Positions 57,260 to 64,000 of a DNA stretch of 64,000 bases are shown here, in pieces. The DNA is from Serratia sp. FDAARGOS_506. GTDB lineage: Bacteria; Pseudomonadota; Gammaproteobacteria; Enterobacterales; Enterobacteriaceae. The position numbers were made by a program, and so were the translations under genes. Every line of letters begins with the position of its first letter. The first letter of the stretch is position 1. The stretch lies in NCBI RefSeq assembly GCF_003812745.1, contig NZ_CP033831.1, forward strand, positions 2,480,001 to 2,544,000, given 5' to 3'. Under the pieces are notes generated by a model. It searched no databases. It was not told where the DNA came from and was given only the letters and a program-made list of their open reading frames with translations.

Positions 57260-57811
57260 ATGACCGCTACTGCGCAGCAGCTTCAGTTTATTAAAGACAG
57301 TATCAAAACCATCCCGGATTATCCGAAGCCGGGCATCCTGTTCCGCGACGTGACCAGCCTGCTGGAAAACCCGTTGGCCTACGCCGCCAGCATCGAGCTG
57401 CTGGTTGAGCGCTATCGCGAAGCGGGCGTGACCAAGGTGGTGGGTACCGAAGCGCGTGGTTTCCTGTTCGGCGCGCCCGTCGCGTTGGCATTGGGCGTCG
57501 GTTTCGTGCCGGTGCGCAAACCGGGCAAACTGCCGCGCGCCACGCTCAGCGAAAGCTATGAGCTGGAGTACGGCACCGACAAGCTGGAAATCCACACCGA
57601 CGCCATCACCGCGGGTGATAAAGTGCTGGTGGTAGATGATCTGCTGGCGACCGGCGGCACCATCGAAGCGACCACCAAACTGATCCGCCGCCTGGGCGGT
57701 GAAGTGAAAGACGCTGCGTTCATCATCAATCTGCCGGATCTGGGCGGGGAAGCGCGTTTGAACAAGCTGGGCATCGACTGCTACTGCCTGGTGGACTTCG
57801 CCGGCCATTGA
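57260..57811 (+). CDS. apt: Adenine phosphoribosyltransferase
   Basis: This 183-residue enzyme joins adenine and PRPP to make AMP in purine salvage. The PRPP loop is [16 protein letters not shown] near residues 122-137, with upstream [14 protein letters not shown] and EARGFLFG. Length equals E. coli Apt (183). ATG 57260 aligns with the family. The reading frame is open back to 57062, inside the ERIC repeat, but that extension is not protein-like. It is followed by dnaX after 92 bases. Confidence 0.98.
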   Translation: MTATAQQLQFIKDSIKTIPDYPKPGILFRDVTSLLENPLAYAASIELLVERYREAGVTKVVGTEARGFLFGAPVALALGVGFVPVRKPGKLPRATLSESYELEYGTDKLEIHTDAITAGDKVLVVDDLLATGGTIEATTKLIRRLGGEVKDAAFIINLPDLGGEARLNKLGIDCYCLVDFAGH

Positions 57812-57903
57812 GGCGGCATCGCCCCTTGGGCACAACGGCCTCGCGGATCGCCGCGGGGCTGTGTTAGCATGACCCTCCAGATTCCTCGACTTCTCCGGTA
57901 TTA

Positions 57904-59862
57904 ATGAGCTATCAGGTTCTCGCCCGTAAGTGGCGCCCTCAAACGTTCGCAGACGTGGTCGGCCAGGAACATGTCCTGACCGCGCTGGCCAACGGCCTCT
58001 CGCTGGGGCGGATCCATCACGCCTATCTGTTCTCGGGTACCCGCGGCGTGGGGAAAACCACCATCGCGCGCCTGCTGGCCAAAGGCCTGAACTGTGAAAC
58101 CGGCATCACCGCCACGCCGTGCGGCCAATGCGACAACTGCCGCGAGATCGAGCAGGGCCGCTTCGTCGATCTGATCGAGATCGACGCCGCTTCCCGAACC
58201 AAGGTGGAAGATACCCGCGATCTGCTGGACAACGTCCAGTACGCACCGGCACGCGGCCGCTTCAAGGTCTACCTGATCGACGAAGTGCACATGCTCTCGC
58301 GTCACAGCTTCAATGCGTTGCTGAAGACGCTGGAAGAGCCGCCGTCGCATGTCAAATTCCTGTTGGCCACCACCGATCCGCAAAAGTTGCCGGTGACCAT
58401 TCTCTCGCGCTGTCTGCAGTTCCATCTCAAGGCGCTGGATGTCGATCAGATCCGCCAGCAGTTGGAAACGGTGCTGACGGCGGAGCAGATCACCAGCGAC
58501 GCCCGCGCGCTGCAGCTGCTGGCGCGCGCCGCCGACGGCAGCATGCGCGATGCGCTGAGCCTGACCGATCAGGCGATCGCCATGGGGCAGGGGCAGGTGA
58601 CCGCCGCCACCGTCAGCCAGATGCTCGGCACGCTCGATGACGAGCAGCCGCTGGCGATACTCGAAGCGCTGGTCAGCGCCGACGGAGAAAAGGTGATGGC
58701 GCAGGTCGCGCAGGCCGCTTCGCGCGGCGTGGACTGGGAAAACCTGCTGGTGGAGACGCTGGCATTGCTGCACCGCATTGCGATGGTGCAACTGCTGCCT
58801 TCGATGCTCGACAACCACTACGCCGCCGTGGAACAACGGCTGCGCGAGCTGGCGCGCACCCTGCCGCCGGTGGATGTACAGCTCTATTATCAGACGCTGT
58901 TGGTGGGCCGCAAAGAGCTGGCCTATGCACCGGATCGCCGCATGGGGGTTGAGATGACCCTGCTGCGTGCGCTGGCGTTTCATCCGAAAGCGGTGATCCC
59001 GGAGCCGGTGGCGTTGGTGCCGACAGCTCCGGCACCGATGGCGCAGCCGCAGGCCGCCGCACCGCAACAGCCGCCACAGTTTCAGGACGCGCCGCCGCCG
59101 TTAGGGCAACCGGCCGCGCCACAGCGACAATCATCGACGCCATTACCGGATGCCACCGCCCAGCTCTTGAAAGCGCGGTCCCAGCTGCAGCGGCAGCAGG
59201 GAGCATCCACACCAAAAAAGAATGAGCCGGCGGCGCCAGGAATAGCGCGGCCGGCAAACTCGGCGCTGGGGCGTTTGGCTTCTGTGACCGAGCGTAGCCA
59301 GCAGCGTCTGGCAGAGAAGAAGGTGCCGGAAAAACCGGCTAAGCCGGAAGCTTATCGCTGGCGCGCACAGACCGAGCCGGAAGCGGCGCCGGAACCGCTG
59401 GCGACGCCGAAAGCGCTGCGCACGGCGTTGGAGCACGAGAAAACGCCGGAGCTGGCCGCCAAACTGGTGGTGGAGTCGCTGGAGCGCGATGCCTGGGCTG
59501 CGGAAATCGACAAGCTGAAGATCCCGAAACTGGTGCAGCAACTGGCGTTGAACGCCTTCAAGCAGCAGCCGGAAGCGGGCAAGATTTGCCTCCATCTGCG
59601 CTCTTCGCAGCGTCATCTGAATTCGCCTTCGGCGCAGAAGACGTTGGCCGAAGCGCTCGGTGAGCTGTACGGCAGCCCGATCGAGCTGACCGTGATAGAG
59701 GACGATAATCCGGCGGAGCGCACCCCGCTGGAGTGGCGACAAGCCATCTATGAAGAAAAGCTGGCGCAGGCGCGCCAGTCCATCGTTGCGGATACCCATA
59801 TTCAGACGCTGTGCCGGTTCTTCGACGCGGATCTGGATGAAGAGAGTATTCGCCCCCTTTAA
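57904..59862 (+). CDS. dnaX: DNA polymerase III subunits tau and gamma
   Basis: This 652-residue tau is the clamp-loader ATPase that also dimerises the polymerase. Walker A is GTRGVGKTT near 45, the zinc site is CETG...CGQCDNC near 64-79, and Walker B is LIDEVHMLS near 125. A Pro/Ala-rich linker (about 360-500) precedes the tau-specific end. A programmed -1 frameshift at 59214 should yield gamma of 440 residues. E. coli tau is 643. ybaB and recR follow. Confidence 0.98.
   Translation: MSYQVLARKWRPQTFADVVGQEHVLTALANGLSLGRIHHAYLFSGTRGVGKTTIARLLAKGLNCETGITATPCGQCDNCREIEQGRFVDLIEIDAASRTKVEDTRDLLDNVQYAPARGRFKVYLIDEVHMLSRHSFNALLKTLEEPPSHVKFLLATTDPQKLPVTILSRCLQFHLKALDVDQIRQQLETVLTAEQITSDARALQLLARAADGSMRDALSLTDQAIAMGQGQVTAATVSQMLGTLDDEQPLAILEALVSADGEKVMAQVAQAASRGVDWENLLVETLALLHRIAMVQLLPSMLDNHYAAVEQRLRELARTLPPVDVQLYYQTLLVGRKELAYAPDRRMGVEMTLLRALAFHPKAVIPEPVALVPTAPAPMAQPQAAAPQQPPQFQDAPPPLGQPAAPQRQSSTPLPDATAQLLKARSQLQRQQGASTPKKNEPAAPGIARPANSALGRLASVTERSQQRLAEKKVPEKPAKPEAYRWRAQTEPEAAPEPLATPKALRTALEHEKTPELAAKLVVESLERDAWAAEIDKLKIPKLVQQLALNAFKQQPEAGKICLHLRSSQRHLNSPSAQKTLAEALGELYGSPIELTVIEDDNPAERTPLEWRQAIYEEKLAQARQSIVADTHIQTLCRFFDADLDEESIRPL
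59199..59255 (+). promoter_or_regulatory. Programmed -1 frameshift site of dnaX
   Basis: An AGGGAG stimulator (59199-59204) is followed by the slippery A-AAA-AAG (59214-59220) in the right phase. Five bases later is a stem with GCCGGC arms (59226-59231, 59250-59255) and inner GCGC pairing. In the -1 frame the next codons are GAA, TGA, ending gamma at residue 440. Confidence 0.93.
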
Positions 59863-59888
59863 ACGCCGCGCGAGGTGCGCGGCCCTAG

Positions 59889-60232
<344 letters not shown>

Positions 60233-60233
<1 letters not shown>

Positions 60234-60838
60234 TGCAAACCAGCCCGCTCCTTGAATCCCTGATGGAGGCGTTGCGCTGCCTGCCGGGCGTTGGCCCGAA
60301 GTCGGCGCAGCGCATGGCGTTTCAGCTGCTGCAGCGCGATCGCAGCGGCGGCATGCGCCTGGCACAGGCGTTGACGCGCGCGATGTCGGAGATCGGTCAC
60401 TGCGCCGACTGCCGCACCTTCACCGAACAGGACGTCTGCACCATCTGCGCCAATCCGCGCCGCCAGCAAAACGGCCAGATTTGCGTGGTGGAAAGCCCGG
60501 CGGATATCCACGCCATCGAGCAGACCGGCCAGTTTGCCGGGCGCTACTTTGTGCTGATGGGCCATCTGTCGCCGCTGGACGGCATCGGGCCGGGCGATAT
60601 CGGTCTGGATCGCCTGGAGCAACGGCTGGAAAAGGAAAGCATCACCGAAGTGATCCTCGCCACCAACCCGACGGTGGAAGGGGAAGCGACCGCTAACTAC
60701 ATCGCTGAGATGTGCGGCCAGTATGGCGTGCTCGCTAGTCGCATCGCCCACGGCGTGCCGGTGGGCGGTGAGCTGGAGATGGTCGACGGCACCACGCTGT
60801 CGCATTCGCTGGCCGGGCGCCACGCCATCAAGTTCTGA
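60233..60838 (+). CDS. recR: Recombination protein RecR
   Basis: This 201-residue protein works with RecF and RecO to load RecA on gapped DNA. It has an N-terminal helix-hairpin-helix ([17 protein letters not shown]), a four-Cys zinc finger ([16 protein letters not shown] near 57-72) and a Toprim domain ([13 protein letters not shown], then [10 protein letters not shown]). Length equals E. coli RecR. It is coupled to ybaB. Confidence 0.98.
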
Positions 60839-60848
60839 TGTTTTCCCG

Positions 60849-60878
60849 GACGGGGCCATTCGGCCCCGTCGCTTTTTT
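60849..60878 (+). terminator. Intrinsic terminator after recR
   Basis: GACGGGGCC (60849-60857), ATTC, GGCCCCGTC (60862-60870), then GCTTTTTT. Confidence 0.95.
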
Positions 60879-60900
60879 GCCAAAAATTTCCCGCCGTCCG

Positions 60901-60929
60901 CTTGAAAAACAAGACCCTGACCCTCATCT
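60901..60929 (+). promoter_or_regulatory. Sigma32 heat-shock promoter of htpG
   Basis: CTTGAAA (60901-60907), 13 bases, CCCTCATCT (60921-60929), close to the sigma32 consensus, 47 bases before the gene. Confidence 0.78.
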
Positions 60930-60976
60930 GATTCTCATTGTTCGATTTTGGTAGCCATTGTCTTTTGAGGTAATCA

Positions 60977-62848
60977 ATGAGTATGAAAGGTCAAGAAACC
61001 CGCGGGTTCCAGTCTGAAGTAAAACAGCTGCTTCATCTGATGATCCATTCGCTGTACTCCAACAAAGAAATTTTCCTGCGCGAGCTGATCTCCAACGCCT
61101 CTGACGCCGCCGACAAGCTGCGCTTCCGCGCCCTGTCTGCGCCAGAACTGTACGCCGGCGATGGCGAGCTGCGCGTACGTTTGTCCTTCGATAAAGAGCA
61201 GCGCACCCTGACTATCGCCGACAACGGCATCGGCATGCGCCGCGACGAAGTGATCGAAAACCTCGGCACCATCGCCAAGTCAGGCACCAAAGCGTTCCTG
61301 GAGTCCATCGGCTCCGACCAGGCGAAAGACAGCCAGCTGATTGGCCAGTTCGGCGTCGGTTTCTACTCGGCGTTCATCGTGGCGGACAAAGTGACCGTGC
61401 GCACCCGCGCCGCCGGCGCCGCCGATGACGAAGGCGTGTTCTGGGAGTCTGCCGGTGAAGGCGACTACACCATTGCCGACATCACCAAAGAGACTCGCGG
61501 CACCGAAATCACCCTGCATCTGCGTGAAGGCGAAGATGAGTACCTCGACGCCTGGCGTCTGCGCTCGATAATCGGCAAATATTCCGATCACATCGCACTG
61601 CCGGTGGAGATCGAAAGCAAAAACGAAGAAGACGATACCGTCACCTGGGAGAAGATCAACAAGGCGCAGGCCTTATGGACCCGCAGCAAGGCTGACGTGA
61701 CGGACGAAGAGTACAAAGAGTTCTACAAGCATATCGCCCACGACTTCACCGATCCGCTGAGCTGGAGCCACAACCGGGTAGAAGGCAAGCAGGAGTACAC
61801 CAGCCTGCTGTACATCCCGGCGCAGGCGCCGTGGGACATGTGGAACCGCGATCACAAACACGGCTTGAAGCTGTACGTGCAGCGCGTGTTCATCATGGAC
61901 GACGCTGAGCAGTTCATGCCGAACTATTTGCGTTTCGTGCGCGGCCTGATCGATTCCAACGATCTGCCGCTGAACGTGTCGCGCGAGATCCTGCAAGACA
62001 GCCGCGTAACGCAAAACCTGCGCGGCGCGCTGACCAAGCGCGTGTTGCAGATGCTGGATAAGCTGGCCAAAGACGACGCCGAAGGCTACCAGAAATTCTG
62101 GCAGCAGTTCGGTCTGGTGCTGAAAGAGGGCCCGGCGGAAGACAACGGCAACCAGGAAGCGATCGCCAAACTGCTGCGCTTTGCCTCCACCCACGGCGAC
62201 AGCTCGGCGCAGACGGTGTCGCTGGAAGAGTACGTCGGCCGCATGGCGGAAGGGCAGGAGAAGATTTACTACATCACCGCCGACAGCTACGCCGCCGCCA
62301 AGAGCAGCCCGCACCTGGAGCTGTTCCGTAAGAAAGGCATTGAAGTGTTGCTGCTGTCCGATCGCATCGACGAATGGATGATGAGCTACCTGACTGAGTT
62401 CGACGGCAAGCCGTTCCAGTCGGTCAGCAAAGCGGATGAAACGCTGGATAAACTGGCGGATGAAACCGAAGAGCAGAAGGCCGCCGAGAAGCAGCTGGAG
62501 CCGTTCATCGAGCGCGTGAAAACCCTGCTGGGCGAGCGTGTGAAGGATGTGCGCCTGACGCACCGCCTGACCGATACGCCGGCGATCGTGGTGACCGACG
62601 CCGATGAAATGAGCACCCAGATGGCCAAGCTGTTTGCCGCCGCCGGTCAGCAGGCACCGGAAGTGAAGTACATTTTCGAGCTTAATCCGGAGCATGCGTT
62701 GGTCAAACGAGCATCCGACGTGGGCGATAACGAACATTTCGCCGAATGGATCGACCTGTTATTGGATCAGGCGCTGCTGGCCGAACGCGGCACGCTGGAG
62801 GATCCGAACCTGTTCATCCGTCGCATGAATAAGTTGCTGTCCGCCTAA
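60977..62848 (+). CDS. htpG: Chaperone Hsp90 (HtpG)
   Basis: This 623-residue Hsp90 family chaperone is ATP-driven. The GHKL ATP site shows [25 protein letters not shown] and GQFGVGFYS within the first ~130 residues. The middle domain has the catalytic Arg in [12 protein letters not shown], and the C-terminal dimer domain follows. E. coli HtpG has 624. ATG 60977, with GAGG at a good distance, adds two residues compared with ATG 60983, which matches the E. coli start. Confidence 0.98.
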   Translation: MSMKGQETRGFQSEVKQLLHLMIHSLYSNKEIFLRELISNASDAADKLRFRALSAPELYAGDGELRVRLSFDKEQRTLTIADNGIGMRRDEVIENLGTIAKSGTKAFLESIGSDQAKDSQLIGQFGVGFYSAFIVADKVTVRTRAAGAADDEGVFWESAGEGDYTIADITKETRGTEITLHLREGEDEYLDAWRLRSIIGKYSDHIALPVEIESKNEEDDTVTWEKINKAQALWTRSKADVTDEEYKEFYKHIAHDFTDPLSWSHNRVEGKQEYTSLLYIPAQAPWDMWNRDHKHGLKLYVQRVFIMDDAEQFMPNYLRFVRGLIDSNDLPLNVSREILQDSRVTQNLRGALTKRVLQMLDKLAKDDAEGYQKFWQQFGLVLKEGPAEDNGNQEAIAKLLRFASTHGDSSAQTVSLEEYVGRMAEGQEKIYYITADSYAAAKSSPHLELFRKKGIEVLLLSDRIDEWMMSYLTEFDGKPFQSVSKADETLDKLADETEEQKAAEKQLEPFIERVKTLLGERVKDVRLTHRLTDTPAIVVTDADEMSTQMAKLFAAAGQQAPEVKYIFELNPEHALVKRASDVGDNEHFAEWIDLLLDQALLAERGTLEDPNLFIRRMNKLLSA

Positions 62849-62858
62849 AGCTGTAGAT

Positions 62859-62901
62859 ATGCGCCCTTAACGGCTCCGTTAGGGGCGCATTGTCGATTTT
62901 T
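62859..62901 (+). terminator. Terminator hairpin after htpG
   Basis: ATGCGCCC (62859-62866) with GGGCGCAT (62883-62890) and inner TAACGG/CCGTTA pairing, followed by a T-rich stretch. Confidence 0.7.
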
Positions 62902-63023
62902 CCCCGCATTTTCTCGCCTTTTGCTTGTCCGTTTTTTTGCACATTCCGCAATCGATTTCCTTCGCGCGCCTTGAGCCTGCCCCCCCTGAAATGGTATCGT
63001 TGAGCGTTTTCGCAATTTTATAA

Positions 63024-63695
<672 letters not shown>

Positions 63696-63716
63696 TCGCA
63701 AGCGGGTTGTGCATGA

Positions 63717-63747
63717 CGCCGGGCCTGTGGCCCGGCGTTTTTTTTGC
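63717..63747 (+). terminator. Intrinsic terminator after adk
   Basis: ACGCCGGGCC (63717-63726), TGT, GGCCCGGCGT (63730-63739), then TTTTTTT. Confidence 0.96.
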
Positions 63748-63860
63748 CGTTTTCCCGCCAAATTGTGATCGCGGCAGCTTGTTGCAGCCGTGCCCGTTAA
63801 TCGCCCGCACCAAATGGCGTATAACAAGCCTGCGTTTTCACCCTCAGCAGGGAGCCGGGC

Positions 63861-64000
63861 ATGCTCAGACAGACCAATCTTCTGGCGGAAGCCACCGCGC
63901 GCCAGATCGTCCAGCGGGCGATGGGCATCATCAGCCATTCCGTCAACGTGATGGACAGCAACGGTGTGATCATCGCCTCCGGCAACCCGCAGCGCCTGTT
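63861..64000 (+). CDS. cdaR: CdaR-family sugar diacid regulator, N-terminal part (partial)
   Basis: Only the first 46 codons are in the window. The peptide has ATARQIVQRAMGIISHSVNV then MDSNGVIIASGNPQRL, the start of the sugar diacid recognition domain of CdaR-type activators that control glucarate/glycerate use. AGGGAG lies upstream of ATG 63861. In E. coli hemH follows adk, so this gene marks a change in gene order. Whether it is CdaR itself or a paralogue cannot be decided from this fragment. Confidence 0.75.
   Translation, partial: MLRQTNLLAEATARQIVQRAMGIISHSVNVMDSNGVIIASGNPQRL

Overview
This 64 kb window is a stretch of core chromosome from an enterobacterium of the Serratia type, most like Serratia marcescens. 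The basis is protein identity recognised by eye. The gene order follows the Escherichia coli thiL-to-adk segment almost gene for gene, the coding sequence is GC-rich, the Hha protein is nearly identical to Yersinia YmoA, and mdlAB and acrAB correspond to the pumps called SmdAB and SdeXY in Serratia. I saw no phage, insertion sequence, CRISPR array or tRNA.

Layout. 1-5 kb: end of thiL, pgpA, then leftward xseB-ispA-dxs (isoprenoid precursors) and yajO. 5-10 kb: thiI, yajL/panE, yajQ, yajR. 10-15 kb: the cyoABCDE cytochrome bo3 operon, leftward. 15-18 kb: ampG and yajG, then bolA. 18.5-27.5 kb: proteostasis block tig, clpP, clpX, lon, hupB, ppiD, with sigma32-type promoters before clpP and lon. 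27.5-37 kb: ybaV, fadM, queC, ybaE, cof, a cysteine desulfhydrase-type gene divergent from its Lrp-family regulator decR, and the ABC exporter pair mdlAB. 37.5-41.6 kb: glnK-amtB behind a sigma54/NtrC-type promoter, tesB, ybaY, atl, and 4.5S RNA (ffs). 41.8-46.5 kb is the accessory part: hha-tomB, an unrecognised small acidic protein, an extra zinc-type ABC importer, and the zinc-free ribosomal protein paralogues rpmE2-rpmJ2. 46.5-52.2 kb: acrAB, acrR and a DsrE-like gene. 52-64 kb: mscK, rsmS, priC, ybaN, apt (behind an ERIC repeat), dnaX with its programmed frameshift, ybaB, recR, htpG, adk, and the start of a CdaR-family regulator.

The most interesting region is 43.2-46.5 kb. A three-gene zinc importer (ATPase, permease, binding protein) converges on rpmE2-rpmJ2, and each side has a Zur-box-like palindrome at its promoter. 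The core GTTATA-N-TATAAC is perfect on the ribosomal side and has one mismatch on the transporter side. A short hydrophobic open frame ends in a 4-base overlap with the ATPase start. This reads as a compact zinc-starvation island: import zinc, and swap zinc-binding ribosomal proteins for zinc-free ones. The parts are known families. The grouping, the possible leader peptide and the neighbouring unknown protein are what merit a second look.
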